From: Vibrio neptunius
GTDB lineage: Bacteria; Pseudomonadota; Gammaproteobacteria; Enterobacterales; Vibrionaceae
Length of the DNA stretch: 64,000 bases
Direction of reading: 5' to 3'
NCBI GenBank assembly: GCA_019339365.1
Contig: CP079859.1
Span: 2,976,001 to 3,040,000, forward strand
Below, piece by piece: positions 29,050 through 37,864 of the stretch. The notes below the pieces were generated by a model. It made no database searches. It was not told the DNA's origin and saw only the letters and a program-made list of their open reading frames with translations. The position numbers were made by a program, and so were the translations under genes. Within the stretch, counting starts at the first letter, position 1. Every line of letters starts with the position of its first letter.

Positions 29050-29197
29050 AAACCTTCGCCTCACACAACTAAAAACGTACAACTGCTGTTATTATTGTTT
29101 TTATAACTCGTTTCAAACACTCATTTAAAAGTAGTCGCGAAAGTGTATTTATACAAATCTTCCACTTCTCGCACTTGTTACATACTATATGTATGCA

Positions 29198-29243
29198 ATG
29201 TCAAAGATCGTAAAACTTGTTGATGTGACTCAACCTTTGACAT
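29198..29243. repeat. Nested inverted repeat upstream of aphB
   Basis: Outer 9-bp arms ATGTCAAAG (29198-29206) and CTTTGACAT (29235-29243) enclose an inner 5-bp pair GTTGA/TCAAC (29219-29223 with 29230-29234). The element ends about 50 bases before the aphB start. It could be a leader hairpin or an operator. Confidence 0.6.
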
Positions 29244-29291
29244 CTGATATAGATATAAATTAACCAAATCCATAAAAATGTGTCGGACATA

Positions 29292-30167
29292 ATGAAATTA
29301 GACGATCTCAACCTGTTTAGGCTAGTTGTGGAAAATGGGAGCTATACCGCCACGTCTCGTAAGACGATGATTCCCGTTGCTACAATCACTCGACGCATAC
29401 AAGCGTTGGAAGAGGCTCTAAACCTTAGACTGCTCAATCGCCATGCTCGTAAGCTTTCTCTCACGGAAGCCGGCGAACGTTTTTACAATGAATGCTCTCC
29501 GCTACTCAACAGACTGACCCTAGCCGCTGAAGAGATCACTGACGAATGTCGTGGCGCTGCGGGTAAAATTCGAATTTCAGCACCCTCTAACCTCACTAAG
29601 AGAATGATGATGCCGATGTTCAATGAGTTCATGACGCATTATCCGGACATTAATATTGAGCTCACTACCAGTAACCATGCAGATCAGCTCGACCCAACAG
29701 AATGGGACGTCATATTCCGTGTTGGCCCGCAACGAGATTCAAGCCTCATTGCTCGTAAAATCAGTTCTGTTGAAGATATCTTGGTTGCCAGCCCAATTTA
29801 TTTGAAAAATAACCCAGCCCCAAAACATGCCGAAGATTTACACACCCACCCGCTGTTGAAAGGTGCCCCTCTCCTCAAATGGCAACTGACTAACGCCAGT
29901 GGAGAAACCGTTGTAAATAATGATAAAGGACGTTTTCAAGCAAACACCCTAGACGTGGTACGCAGTGCATGCTCAGATGGCTTGGGTATAACGCTTATGC
30001 CTGATGCGATGCTTAAGGAGTACCTCCAAGATGGCAGTTTAGTGCGGGTTCTTGAAGAGTGGAGCGCAAACCCACGAGATATCTACATGTTGTATAACCA
30101 CAAAGACCACCTACCAGAAAAAGTACGCTTGTTCATCGACTTTGTGATCGCTTACAACATCCATTGA
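29292..30167 (+). CDS. aphB: LysR-family transcriptional regulator AphB
   Basis: AphB is a LysR regulator. In V. cholerae it works with AphA to activate tcpPH and responds to low pH and low oxygen. I start it at the ATG at 29292, giving 291 residues opening MKLDDLNLFRLVVENGSYTATS, as in V. cholerae AphB; a GTG four codons earlier is also open. The winged helix-turn-helix is at about 1-60 (TATSRKTMIPVATITRRIQALEEAL). The substrate-binding-like domain covers about 90-291 and includes SAPSN (N100), AACSDG-type Cys227 and PRDIYMLYNHKDHLP. It stands alone, divergent from the RssB-like gene, with a nested inverted repeat in front. Target genes in this organism are unknown. Confidence 0.9.
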   Translation: MKLDDLNLFRLVVENGSYTATSRKTMIPVATITRRIQALEEALNLRLLNRHARKLSLTEAGERFYNECSPLLNRLTLAAEEITDECRGAAGKIRISAPSNLTKRMMMPMFNEFMTHYPDINIELTTSNHADQLDPTEWDVIFRVGPQRDSSLIARKISSVEDILVASPIYLKNNPAPKHAEDLHTHPLLKGAPLLKWQLTNASGETVVNNDKGRFQANTLDVVRSACSDGLGITLMPDAMLKEYLQDGSLVRVLEEWSANPRDIYMLYNHKDHLPEKVRLFIDFVIAYNIH

Positions 30168-30173
30168 TAAATA

Positions 30174-30203
30174 AAAAGAGCTTGGGGGACCCCAAGCTCT
30201 TTT
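30174..30203. terminator. Bidirectional terminator between aphB and ydjA
   Basis: A perfect 14-bp stem (30174-30187 with 30190-30203) has GC-rich centre and A/T ends. It serves convergent aphB (+) and the nitroreductase gene (-). Confidence 0.88.
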
Positions 30204-30204
30204 G

Positions 30205-30753
30205 TTACAAGTACTCGACAAACTTACTCAGGTCCCGTTCTGGTACTTTCATTGGGTTACATGATGGTGTTCCCAAATAGAGAAAGCCAACAATTTCATC
30301 TTCCCCTGTTAGACCAAACGCATCATGAACTGCTGGGTGAAACATCCACTTTCCTGAACGCCAAAAGCCTTGAAAACCTTGAGCCACCGCGGCCATTTGC
30401 ATAGCCTGCACCGCACAACCCGCAGATAGATATTGCTCCAGTGGCGGTACTTTTTCATGCTGAGTAACTTTAGCAATCACTGTGATAACCATAGGTGCTC
30501 GGAATGGCGCATTTTTCAGTTTGTCTAACACCGCGTCTTCGCTGTTCTCGACTTTGGCCGCTGATACCAGAATGTGTGACAGCTTGTTAAGACCTTCACC
30601 TTGGGAAATAACAAAGCGCCAAGGTGTTAAGCCCGCGTGATCTGGGGCTCTCAATCCAGCACGGATTATATTCTCAAGCACCTGTCCTTCTGGCGCAGGC
30701 TCAGACAATTTTGCTATCGAACGACGGTTGAGCAACAAATCTAAAGCATCCAT
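30205..30753 (-). CDS. ydjA: NAD(P)H nitroreductase YdjA family
   Basis: This is a small FMN-dependent nitroreductase, probably a cytosolic dimer. The 182 residues match E. coli YdjA (183). Signatures are the N-terminal LLLNRRSIAKLSEP, the FMN-contacting APDHAGLTPWRFVI, QYLSAGCAVQAMQMAA, and GFQGFWRSGKWMFHPAVHDAFGL with EIVGFLYLGTP. The physiological substrate is unknown. It is a single gene between aphB and fadIJ, with a terminator on its downstream side. Confidence 0.92.
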   Translation of the reverse strand: MDALDLLLNRRSIAKLSEPAPEGQVLENIIRAGLRAPDHAGLTPWRFVISQGEGLNKLSHILVSAAKVENSEDAVLDKLKNAPFRAPMVITVIAKVTQHEKVPPLEQYLSAGCAVQAMQMAAVAQGFQGFWRSGKWMFHPAVHDAFGLTGEDEIVGFLYLGTPSCNPMKVPERDLSKFVEYL

Positions 30754-30810
30754 TTGAAATCCTTACTGAGTTTTTATCTTTGCTTTGGCTTGATCATAAC
30801 CTCAGGTAAC

Positions 30811-30838
30811 AAAAAAGGCGAACCTTACGGTTCGCCTT
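30811..30838 (-). terminator. fadIJ operon terminator
   Basis: A perfect 10-bp stem AAGGCGAACC/GGTTCGCCTT (30815-30824 with 30829-30838) is followed by a run of T on the minus strand, 18 bases past the fadJ stop. Confidence 0.85.
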
Positions 30839-30856
30839 ACCATCTTCGATCTCGCG

Positions 30857-32980
30857 TTACTCGTAAAACGATTTTTCTAACCCTGCTCGGGTTAACAAGC
30901 CATCACAAGGAGCGAAACGATCCCCGTATTTCTGTGCGTGCTCGTTCATCATTTCTACCAGTTTCTTCACACCAATCTGGTCCATATAGCGGAATGGACC
31001 ACCAAGGAAAGGAGGGAAGCCAATACCAAAAATAGCACCAATGTCACCATCTCGAGGGCTACGAATAATGCCTTCGTCCAGACAGCGAACCGCTTCATTC
31101 AACATAGGTAGCACACAGCGCATCGCGATGTCTTTCTCTGCCATCTTAGACTCTGGTGATAAGCTAAGTAGCTTATACACTGACTTGTCGACTTCCTTCT
31201 TCTTACCTTTATAGGTATAGAAACCTTTACCTGTCTTACGTCCTTTACGATTGTCATTCAGCAAGATATCGAACACGTCAGGGCCTTGGAAACGTTCGCC
31301 TAATTCTTCAACCAGAATCGGCATGATCTTAGCACCGATATCGACACCAACTTCGTCAAGCAAGGTTATCGGGCCTACTGGGAAGCCATAGTTCAGCAAA
31401 GCTTTATCCAATTGCTCTATCGGCTCACCAGACATCAAAACTTGTGCCGCTTCATTCATGTACGGAGCAAGAATACGATTCACATAAAAACCCGCGCAAT
31501 CTTTAACAACAATCGGCGTTTTACCTTGCTTACGTGCAAACTCAACGACAGTCGAGATTGTTTCTTCAGACGTTGTTTCATGAGGAATCACCTCAACCAA
31601 CGGCATTTTTTCTACTGGGCTAAAATAATGCAGGCCGACGATGTTTTCAGGTCGCTGAGCTTTTTCCGCTATCTGATGAATGGGCAGCGAAGAGGTATTA
31701 GTTGCAAAAATAGTGCTCTCTTTTGCATTCTCTTCCACATCGGACACCATTTGCTGCTTGAGGCTCAGATCTTCAAATACCGCTTCAACAACAACATCCG
31801 CATGATTGAAGCTGGTGAAATCGGTTCCACCTGACATTTGTAACATTTTAGACTGCAGTTGTGCGTTAGAAATAATGCGACGCTTACGCTGCTTATCAAA
31901 CAGCTTGTAGTTGTACTTCAACGCGTTAAGAACACCATCGTTAGAGACATCTTTGATACGCACTGGAACTTTCGCTTTCGAGACGCTGACGTGGCTAATT
32001 CCGGCACCCATCAGGCCACCACCAAGAACCGCTGCACGTTCAATCGCTTTAGGCTCAGCATCGCTGCCATTCTCTTTCTTCATCTCAGTTGTCGCGAAGA
32101 ATATAGAGCGAAGTGCTTTCGACTCTGAGGTCATCACTAGCTCACCAAAGCGCTGCGCTTCTTTTTGCTGGCCTTTCTCAAACCCTTTCTCTAAGCCGTA
32201 GCGAATCACTTCTAGGATTGCCTCTGCCGCTGGGTAATTGCCACGAGTCTTTTCGAGGGTCTTCTTTGATGCTTGCTCAAAGATCACTTTACGACCAAGA
32301 CCGGTATTAGCGATTAGCTTCTCTTTCGTTGAAACCTTGCGCTTAGCTCGCGATTTTCCAGCATGCTTTTCGACAAAGCTCTTCGCTACCTCAAGTAAAA
32401 TCGTCTCAGGTACCACGGCATCCACAACACCAAGCTTCTTGGCTTTTTTTGCACGTAGCTGCTTACCTGTCAGGATCATATCCAAAGATGGCAATAGCCC
32501 AACAAGACGTGGCAGTCGCTGCGTACCACCAGAGCCTGGGAGCAGTCCAAGCTGTACTTCTGGTAACCCTAGTCGAGTTTTATCTGAGTTCGTACAAACA
32601 CGGTAATCACATGCAAGGGCAAGCTCTAAACCGCCACCCAAGCAAGGGCCGTGAATGGCAGCAATAACAGGATAAGGTAAGTCAGATAGTTGCTGAAACA
32701 TCTGTTGACCTTGCTCGGCTAAAGCTTGCGCTTGTGAAGCACTGTTACATGCATCCAGCATCCTTACATCAGCGCCTGCGATGAAGTTATCAGGTTTCAG
32801 AGAGTGAACAATCAAACCTTTTACTGAGGATTTTTTCTCCTTCAGTTGGGTAAAAATGTCTTCCATTTCCTGAGCAAACGCTGCCTGCAAGGTGTTCATT
32901 TTCTCACCCGGAACATCAATAGACAGCCAGGCGATATCTTGTTCGTCTATTTTTAGCTCAAACGCTTTTTGCTCGCTCAT
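30857..32980 (-). CDS. fadJ: Fatty acid oxidation complex alpha subunit FadJ
   Basis: FadJ is the multifunctional subunit for enoyl-CoA hydration and 3-hydroxyacyl-CoA dehydrogenation, working with FadI. The 707 residues match FadJ (714 in E. coli) rather than FadB (729). The crotonase half (about 1-190) has [19 protein letters not shown] and [22 protein letters not shown]. The dehydrogenase half has the NAD-binding [16 protein letters not shown] (about 318-333), [18 protein letters not shown] and a C-terminal HAD domain with [15 protein letters not shown]. The start ATG overlaps the fadI stop by one base (TAATG), so it is translationally coupled. Confidence 0.96.
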   Translation of the reverse strand: MSEQKAFELKIDEQDIAWLSIDVPGEKMNTLQAAFAQEMEDIFTQLKEKKSSVKGLIVHSLKPDNFIAGADVRMLDACNSASQAQALAEQGQQMFQQLSDLPYPVIAAIHGPCLGGGLELALACDYRVCTNSDKTRLGLPEVQLGLLPGSGGTQRLPRLVGLLPSLDMILTGKQLRAKKAKKLGVVDAVVPETILLEVAKSFVEKHAGKSRAKRKVSTKEKLIANTGLGRKVIFEQASKKTLEKTRGNYPAAEAILEVIRYGLEKGFEKGQQKEAQRFGELVMTSESKALRSIFFATTEMKKENGSDAEPKAIERAAVLGGGLMGAGISHVSVSKAKVPVRIKDVSNDGVLNALKYNYKLFDKQRKRRIISNAQLQSKMLQMSGGTDFTSFNHADVVVEAVFEDLSLKQQMVSDVEENAKESTIFATNTSSLPIHQIAEKAQRPENIVGLHYFSPVEKMPLVEVIPHETTSEETISTVVEFARKQGKTPIVVKDCAGFYVNRILAPYMNEAAQVLMSGEPIEQLDKALLNYGFPVGPITLLDEVGVDIGAKIMPILVEELGERFQGPDVFDILLNDNRKGRKTGKGFYTYKGKKKEVDKSVYKLLSLSPESKMAEKDIAMRCVLPMLNEAVRCLDEGIIRSPRDGDIGAIFGIGFPPFLGGPFRYMDQIGVKKLVEMMNEHAQKYGDRFAPCDGLLTRAGLEKSFYE

Positions 32981-34287
32981 TACTCAACCTCCAAAACCAT
33001 AGCTGCACCCAAACCACCTGCGGCACACGCTGTATTCAGCGCCAGTCCACCACCTCGACGTTTTAGCTCTCTTAACGTCTGAGTTATCATTCGTGCGCCA
33101 GTGGCTGCAAATGGGTGACCATAAGCAATAGAACCACCCAACACATTAAACTTATCCATATCGATTTCACCAATCGCTTTGGATCGGCCCAGTTGCTCTT
33201 GAGCAAACTTATCAGAAGCAAACATCTTCACATTGGATAAGGTTTGAGCAGCAAATGCTTCATGCATATCAATCAAAGTAAGGTCAGACAGTTCAATACC
33301 CGCTCTGGACAGAGCCATCGGTGTTGAGTAAGAGGGACCCATTAACATATCCGTTTCAACACCAATCGCAGAGAATGCGTAAGAGCGGATGTAACCCATG
33401 ATATCGAGGCCCAACTCTTTTGCTTTGCCTTCACGCATCAGCATAATTGCCGCGGCACCATCGGTGAGTGGCGTACTGTTTGCAGCGGTGACACTACCAT
33501 ACTGACGATCAAAGGCCGGACGTAACTTTGCGTAACCTTCGAGTGTAGAGTCATAGCGAATGTTATTGTCTTTTGCGAGCCACTTTTTATACGGTTCAGG
33601 GAATGCCGTCATGACTTCCCCTTCAATTTTCCCTTCATTCCACGCCTGAGCAGCAAGAGTATGAGAACGATGGGCCAACGCATCTTGCTCAAGACGAGTA
33701 ATCGCATGTGATTTAGCCATCTGTTCAGCAGTTTGGCCCATGGACAAACCTGTTGAGTATTCTGCCACGGCTGGAGGTACTGGCATCAAATCTTTTAAGG
33801 ACAAACTTTTAAGAATCTTGAGCTTTTGGCCTAGAGTTTTCGTTTTGCTCAGGGCAAGTAGATTTGCCGCCAGTTTTTTAGACACGCCAATGGGTAATAC
33901 TGAAGAAGAATCTGCGCCACCCGCAATCCCCACATCAATCGTTCCAGACATAATGCTTTCAGCCACATTGACCGCCGACTGAAAACTCGTCGCGCAAGCT
34001 CGGGTCACGCTGTAAGCATCAGTGTGAATATTCATTCCTGTACCAAGAACGATTTCACGAGCAATGTTCGGAGCTTCCGGCATTTGCACGACTTGACCAA
34101 AAACGACTTGATCGACAAGCTTTGGGTCGATCTCAGTTCGCGCCATCATCTCGCTTACGACCATTTTACCCAAATCAACTGCTGGCACTTGACTGAATTC
34201 AGTACTTTGACGTGCAAATGGTGTACGCAAACCAGCGACAACCGCGACGCGCTCTCCGGAGCGCGTTTTCACTTCCTGTTTGCCCAT
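32980..34287 (-). CDS. fadI: 3-ketoacyl-CoA thiolase FadI
   Basis: FadI cleaves 3-ketoacyl-CoA to acetyl-CoA in beta-oxidation. I start it at the ATG at 34285-34287 because AAGGAG lies upstream and the protein then reads [27 protein letters not shown]. That gives 435 residues (436 in E. coli). The open frame reaches 34434, but that extension overlaps the promoter and FadR-like box. The nucleophile is C98 in [11 protein letters not shown]. The histidine in [17 protein letters not shown] and the second cysteine in [13 protein letters not shown] complete the thiolase active site. It is the first gene of fadIJ. Confidence 0.96.
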   Translation of the reverse strand: MGKQEVKTRSGERVAVVAGLRTPFARQSTEFSQVPAVDLGKMVVSEMMARTEIDPKLVDQVVFGQVVQMPEAPNIAREIVLGTGMNIHTDAYSVTRACATSFQSAVNVAESIMSGTIDVGIAGGADSSSVLPIGVSKKLAANLLALSKTKTLGQKLKILKSLSLKDLMPVPPAVAEYSTGLSMGQTAEQMAKSHAITRLEQDALAHRSHTLAAQAWNEGKIEGEVMTAFPEPYKKWLAKDNNIRYDSTLEGYAKLRPAFDRQYGSVTAANSTPLTDGAAAIMLMREGKAKELGLDIMGYIRSYAFSAIGVETDMLMGPSYSTPMALSRAGIELSDLTLIDMHEAFAAQTLSNVKMFASDKFAQEQLGRSKAIGEIDMDKFNVLGGSIAYGHPFAATGARMITQTLRELKRRGGGLALNTACAAGGLGAAMVLEVE

Positions 34288-34307
34288 TGTTTCTCCTTTA
34301 AAGAATA

Positions 34308-34324
34308 GAGGTCTGACCAGAAAC
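34308..34324 (-). promoter_or_regulatory. FadR-like operator of fadIJ
   Basis: On the minus strand the sequence contains CTGGTCAGACCTC, close to the FadR core TGGTCnGACC. It sits directly downstream of the fadI -10 box and 20 bases before the fadI start, as expected for repression released by long-chain acyl-CoA. Confidence 0.7.
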
Positions 34325-34352
34325 ATTGTAATCAGAATGTTAATACAATCAA
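34325..34352 (-). promoter_or_regulatory. sigma70 promoter of fadIJ
   Basis: On the minus strand TTGATT (34347-34352), a 16-base spacer and TACAAT (34325-34330) form a good promoter. The FadR-like box begins right after the -10 box. Confidence 0.6.
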
Positions 34353-34530
34353 ACGGTCGTTTAAATAAACGTGATTTAGGATGGAAAAGCAGTTTACTTG
34401 TTTGGAATGAACGAAAGCTGAACGGCAGAGGCATTTATAGAATAGATAGCTTGCAGAAAAAGCCTTGGTTTAGGCAAGCTGATTGCAAAAAAATCTATCA
34501 TCTATAGTTACAGTGGCGAAAAATGTTGAG

Positions 34531-34560
34531 CAAAAAAAAAACCACACAGAACTGTGTGGT
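34531..34560 (-). terminator. Orphan minus-strand terminator
   Basis: An 8-9-bp stem ACCACACAG/CTGTGTGGT (34541-34549 with 34552-34560) is followed on the minus strand by ten T. No minus-strand protein gene lies upstream of it before the plus-strand sigma gene. Confidence 0.85.
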
Positions 34561-34691
34561 CGGAATATATAAAACAATTAACTTACGCCAATTGAAAATA
34601 ATCAGTTTCCTGATTAGGAGAAAGTAAAGTCAGCCTTCAAAAGGAAGTGTCATCTTGCTCAACATGTTGGTCATAAGACCAACTAGATGAC
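34531..34691 (-). ncRNA. Candidate FNR-activated small RNA (about 160 nt)
   Basis: No protein frame accounts for the strong minus-strand terminator at 34531-34560, and the plus-strand sigma gene points away from it. Upstream, a -10 box TATAGT (34699-34704) and an FNR-type box (34726-34739) predict a start at G34691. The transcript folds well. A 5' stem GTCATCT/AGATGAC encloses a 7-bp GTTGGTC/GACCAAC hairpin with a TTAT loop. A 7-bp stem with a GAAA loop (34599-34616) follows, then a weak stem, then the terminator. Between the stems is a single-stranded ACTTCCTTTTGAAGG segment, which recalls the ACTTCCTTTTTTGAA of enteric FnrS. Transcription itself is inferred. Confidence 0.55.
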
Positions 34692-34698
34692 AAGGAAT

Positions 34699-34739
34699 AC
34701 TATAACCGTTGAAACTGAGCGGATTTTGAAATAGATCAA
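34699..34739 (-). promoter_or_regulatory. FNR-type class II promoter
   Basis: On the minus strand TTGATCTATTTCAA (34726-34739) matches the FNR consensus TTGAT-N4-ATCAA at 9 of 10 positions. A -10 box TATAGT (34699-34704) follows with no usable -35 hexamer. If transcription begins at G34691 the box is centred at -41.5, the class II position. Confidence 0.6.
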
Positions 34740-34744
34740 GTTTG

Positions 34745-34760
34745 AGTGGATTTATCCACT
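34745..34760. promoter_or_regulatory. 16-bp palindrome AGTGGAT-TT-ATCCACT
   Basis: A perfect 7-bp inverted repeat with a 2-base centre lies six bases from the FNR-type box, between the divergent candidate sRNA and the sigma-factor gene. It has operator geometry, but I cannot name a regulator. Confidence 0.4.
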
Positions 34761-34924
34761 TAATTAGATTTTATAAAATAATCCGATTAACTTTAATTCT
34801 ATCAGTCGCTATGAGAACATTCGCTTGCACATAAAGTTGGACATGCCCATTTCATTCAGGTCTCACGAACAACCTTTACTTACAGGCGTTCAACAAAAAC
34901 CACAGAGCAAATTTGGAGGCTCAT

Positions 34925-35488
34925 GTGTCAGTCATCAGTTTTTTTGGGAAGAAAAAGTCCAGTCGCCCGGTCAACTCGGATATGGACAGACAAAGAAAGT
35001 ATGAAGCGCTTGTCAGAGCGTATCACAGAGACTTGTACCGTTACGCTTACTGGTTATGTAAAGACCAGTCGGTGGCGGAGGATTTAGTACAAGAAACTTG
35101 CCTACGGGCATGGAAATCGCTGGATAGTTTACAGGACGAAAAAGCCGCTAAATCTTGGCTCATTACCATATTGAGACGAGAAAACGCCCGCCGTTTTGAG
35201 AGAAAACAGTTTGACCTGGTCGATATTGATGATCACGGCAACGATGCAAAGGTCAGCGATGACCCACACCATCAATCCGAATGGATTCAGGCGCAGATCA
35301 TGAAGCTGGAAGATGAGTATCGCGAACCACTTTTCCTACAAGTCATCGGCGGATTCAGCGGCGAAGAAATTGGTGAAATACTCGGTTTGAATAAGAACAC
35401 TGTGATGACACGTCTCTTCAGAGCAAGAAACCAACTGAAAGATATGTTAGATACAGAAAACCGTCACAGAGGGCAGCAAAATGGATGA
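34925..35488 (+). CDS. ECF-type RNA polymerase sigma factor
   Basis: This is an alternative sigma factor of the extracytoplasmic-function group. I start it at the GTG at 34925 (VSVISFFGKK) because GGAGG lies five bases upstream; a TTG at 34913 is also open. That gives 187 residues. Region 2 spans about 25-95 (LVRAYHRDLYRYAYWLCKDQSVAEDLVQETCLRAWKSLDS). Region 4 spans about 125-180 (EYREPLFLQVIGGFSGEEIGEILGLNKNTVMTRLFRARNQLKDML). The downstream gene overlaps by eight bases and probably encodes its anti-sigma. The fadL genes that follow are separated by a terminator, so regulation of fadL by this sigma factor is only a possibility. Confidence 0.9.
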   Translation: MSVISFFGKKKSSRPVNSDMDRQRKYEALVRAYHRDLYRYAYWLCKDQSVAEDLVQETCLRAWKSLDSLQDEKAAKSWLITILRRENARRFERKQFDLVDIDDHGNDAKVSDDPHHQSEWIQAQIMKLEDEYREPLFLQVIGGFSGEEIGEILGLNKNTVMTRLFRARNQLKDMLDTENRHRGQQNG

Positions 35489-36209
35489 GTTAGAGTTTCG
35501 TCGTCGCATCATGTCCGATCCTAAAGACCGCGACAGCGATATGTTAGAAGCCATTAAGTCGAGTGATGCCAATGGCAAGTTCGCCGATGATATAATGGAT
35601 CTTGATGCTCAGATTGCCAAAGCAATGAATGTAGATGTCCCTGAAGAACTGGCGGACAGAATATTGTTCCATCAGACATCAAGCACAGAATCAAACGTTG
35701 TTAGAACAAACTTTGCCAAACGAGCAATGGCCATGGCGGCATCGGTTGCGTTTGTTTTTGGCTTGCTCGTCGGACAGGTAAATTGGGGTAACCTCGTTGT
35801 CTCTCCAGCACAAGCAAGTCTGGCTGATACTGCCATCAAGCACGTCATTGCTGAAAAGCCATTCGTTCAAAATTTGGATGAAGATGTCGCATCATCGCAA
35901 ATCAACGCCAAGATGATGCCATTTGATCACCAGCTTGGTGAAAACTTCCCATATCATGTCTACTACCTCAACCATTGTGGATTTGGTCAATCGAATGCAC
36001 TTCACATGGTCTTCCGTGGTGAAAAAGGGAAAGTGACCCTGTTCTTAACAGGCATTACTTCAGACAAGACTGTCGACTTCGAGAAAGAAGGTATGGCGGG
36101 TGTTATAGAACCTGTCGGTCAGACCAGTTTAATCTTGGTCGGAGAAGAGGGTGAAGATGTGGCCAAAATCGCCGAAAACTTGATGACTATCATCAAGCCC
36201 ATGAGTTAA
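35481..36209 (+). CDS. DUF3379 family protein, probable anti-sigma factor
   Basis: This is a 242-residue single-pass membrane protein. The first 90 residues are cytoplasmic and acidic (MDELEFRRRIMSDPKDRDSDML). One helix follows (about 83-103, AMAMAASVAFVFGLLVGQVNW), and then a periplasmic domain with YHVYYLNHCGFGQSNALHMVFRG. The layout and the eight-base overlap with the ECF sigma gene are those of an anti-sigma factor. I assign DUF3379 from the N-terminal MDELEFRRRIMSDP pattern. What it senses is unknown. Confidence 0.8.
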   Translation: MDELEFRRRIMSDPKDRDSDMLEAIKSSDANGKFADDIMDLDAQIAKAMNVDVPEELADRILFHQTSSTESNVVRTNFAKRAMAMAASVAFVFGLLVGQVNWGNLVVSPAQASLADTAIKHVIAEKPFVQNLDEDVASSQINAKMMPFDHQLGENFPYHVYYLNHCGFGQSNALHMVFRGEKGKVTLFLTGITSDKTVDFEKEGMAGVIEPVGQTSLILVGEEGEDVAKIAENLMTIIKPMS

Positions 36210-36238
36210 CCAAATTTTAACATTTTGTGACCCATCTC

Positions 36239-36271
36239 ATGGCTTGAGCGAATCGTTCAAGCCATTTTTTT
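36239..36271 (+). terminator. Terminator of the sigma/anti-sigma operon
   Basis: A perfect 9-bp stem ATGGCTTGA/TCAAGCCAT (36239-36247 with 36257-36265) is followed by seven T, 29 bases past the DUF3379 stop. Confidence 0.85.
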
Positions 36272-36280
36272 AGCACAAAA

Positions 36281-36298
36281 TTAGAGCTCAAGCTCTAA
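36281..36298. promoter_or_regulatory. 18-bp palindrome TTAGAGCT-CA-AGCTCTAA upstream of fadL
   Basis: A perfect 8-bp inverted repeat with a 2-base centre lies about 175 bases before the first fadL start and just after the preceding terminator. It has the geometry of a dimer-binding site. The regulator is unknown. Confidence 0.35.
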
Positions 36299-36367
36299 AA
36301 AGAAGTTTTTTCCAGCATTTTCCTGCCAAATACACATCATTTCCATAATTTTATCATCCAATTAGGT

Positions 36368-36384
36368 AATGGTCGGATTTCTAT
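36368..36384 (+). promoter_or_regulatory. Possible FadR site upstream of the first fadL
   Basis: AATGGTCGGATTTCT keeps the TGGTCnGA part of the FadR core but loses the final CC. It lies about 90 bases before the fadL start. The match is weaker than at fadI. Confidence 0.35.
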
Positions 36385-36474
36385 CTTTTATACTTGAGTC
36401 TAGTATCAGCCACCACTGAGCTTTTGCTCGAGTATAACGTCCGGTAGAGACGAACAAAAAAGGAAAAAGCAAAA

Positions 36475-37812
36475 ATGAACAAGACGCGTCTGTTTAAAAA
36501 ATCACTTTTAGCAGTGACCATTGCCACAACCACAATGGCTTCGCAGCAAGCTCTCGCTGCCGGTTTCCAACTTAATTCTCAATCAGCGACTGGTTTAGGC
36601 CGTGCATTCGCTGGTGATGCTGTTATCGCCGATAATGCTTCTGTTATGTCTCGTAACGCTGCAGCAATGTCATTATTCGACCAAACAGAAGTGTCGCTTG
36701 GTTTTAACATCATCGACTCCGAAGTAAAAATAAAGGATTCGACTTACACTCAACCAGCTGCAGCCGGTGGTTCATCTAGTTCTGTCGATGACACAACAAA
36801 CGATGCAACCTCTTTTGTACCTAACTTTTATATTGTACACCCTGTTAACGAAGAGTTTGCTGTCGGCCTCGGTATTTACTCTAACTTTGGTACAACCAAT
36901 GAATTTGATAGCAACTGGGGGACAAATACTGGTACGTTGTTCGTGAACGGTACGACTGCAGTTTCAGCAGTTCCTGGCGCTGATGCATTTGGCGGTATAA
37001 CCAATGTTAGCACTACAAATATCTTACTGGCTGGCTCTTATCGTATTAATGAACAATGGAGTGTTGGTGGTGGCTTAGATATAATCTACGGTGAGGGGGA
37101 ACTCAAGCGCCAATCGACCATGAACGTAGTGCAAGTACCTAGTACTGCAACAGGTACAACAAATACTCAACAGCTAATGGATATCGATGCTTCAGGTTGG
37201 GCTTTCGGTTTTAACCTAGGCACTGTTTTTGAAATGGACGAAAACAACCGCTTCGGTTTAAGCTATCATTACAGCCCAGAGAAAGAAGTGAGCGGCACTG
37301 TTTCGTACAACGGTAACTCAAATATCGGCGATCTTAAGATCCCACTACCCGATATGTTTGAATTCTCTGGTTACCACCGTATTGAAGACACTAAATTCGC
37401 TGTTCACTACAGCGTACAGTGGATTGGTTGGAGCACTTTCGATCGCTTAGCAACAACTAACGGTACTGAAATTAAAGAATATAAGTGGAAAGATACCTTC
37501 CACTACTCTATTGGTGGTACCTACTACATTAACCAAGACTGGGAAGCTCGTGTAGGCTACATGTTCGACGAAGGCGTTCAAGATGAACTGACTTCAGTAT
37601 CCGTACCTGATTCTGACCGTCAATGGTTCTCTGCCGGTGCCACATACCATATCAACCAAGATCAAGCAATAGATGTTGGCTTCACCTATCTCATAGGCGA
37701 AGACCAAAAGGTTAACGACACCATCACAAGTGGTGCGAATACCATTAAGCTAGATACAACGACTAAAGCGACAGCTATGTTGTTCGGTGTGCAATACACT
37801 CACAAGTTTTAA
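36475..37812 (+). CDS. fadL: FadL-family outer membrane long-chain fatty acid channel (copy 1)
   Basis: This is an outer-membrane beta-barrel that takes up long-chain fatty acids. The 445 residues have a signal peptide (cleaved after QQALA, residue 28) and the FadL plug start AGFQLNSQSATGLGRAFAGDAVIADNASVMSRN. Alternating beta-strand segments follow to a final aromatic residue (VQYTHKF). Where FadL normally has the NPA tripeptide of the hatch (SRNPA), this copy reads SRNAAAMSLFD. It is followed by its own terminator and a second fadL. The ATG at 36475 has AAAGGAAAAAG upstream. Confidence 0.92.
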   Translation: MNKTRLFKKSLLAVTIATTTMASQQALAAGFQLNSQSATGLGRAFAGDAVIADNASVMSRNAAAMSLFDQTEVSLGFNIIDSEVKIKDSTYTQPAAAGGSSSSVDDTTNDATSFVPNFYIVHPVNEEFAVGLGIYSNFGTTNEFDSNWGTNTGTLFVNGTTAVSAVPGADAFGGITNVSTTNILLAGSYRINEQWSVGGGLDIIYGEGELKRQSTMNVVQVPSTATGTTNTQQLMDIDASGWAFGFNLGTVFEMDENNRFGLSYHYSPEKEVSGTVSYNGNSNIGDLKIPLPDMFEFSGYHRIEDTKFAVHYSVQWIGWSTFDRLATTNGTEIKEYKWKDTFHYSIGGTYYINQDWEARVGYMFDEGVQDELTSVSVPDSDRQWFSAGATYHINQDQAIDVGFTYLIGEDQKVNDTITSGANTIKLDTTTKATAMLFGVQYTHKF

Positions 37813-37833
37813 CGTCTAGTTAATAACAACTTT

Positions 37834-37864
37834 AAAGGGCCAGTTTTTACTGGCCCTTTCTTTT
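37834..37864 (+). terminator. Terminator of fadL copy 1
   Basis: A perfect 11-bp stem AAAGGGCCAGT/ACTGGCCCTTT (37834-37844 with 37849-37859) is followed by CTTTT. It separates the two fadL genes. Confidence 0.85.

Noticed and set aside
34288..34434. N-terminal extension of FadI
   Set aside because: The frame is open, but it overlaps the promoter and FadR-like box. The ATG at 34287 has the ribosome site and gives the normal N-terminus.
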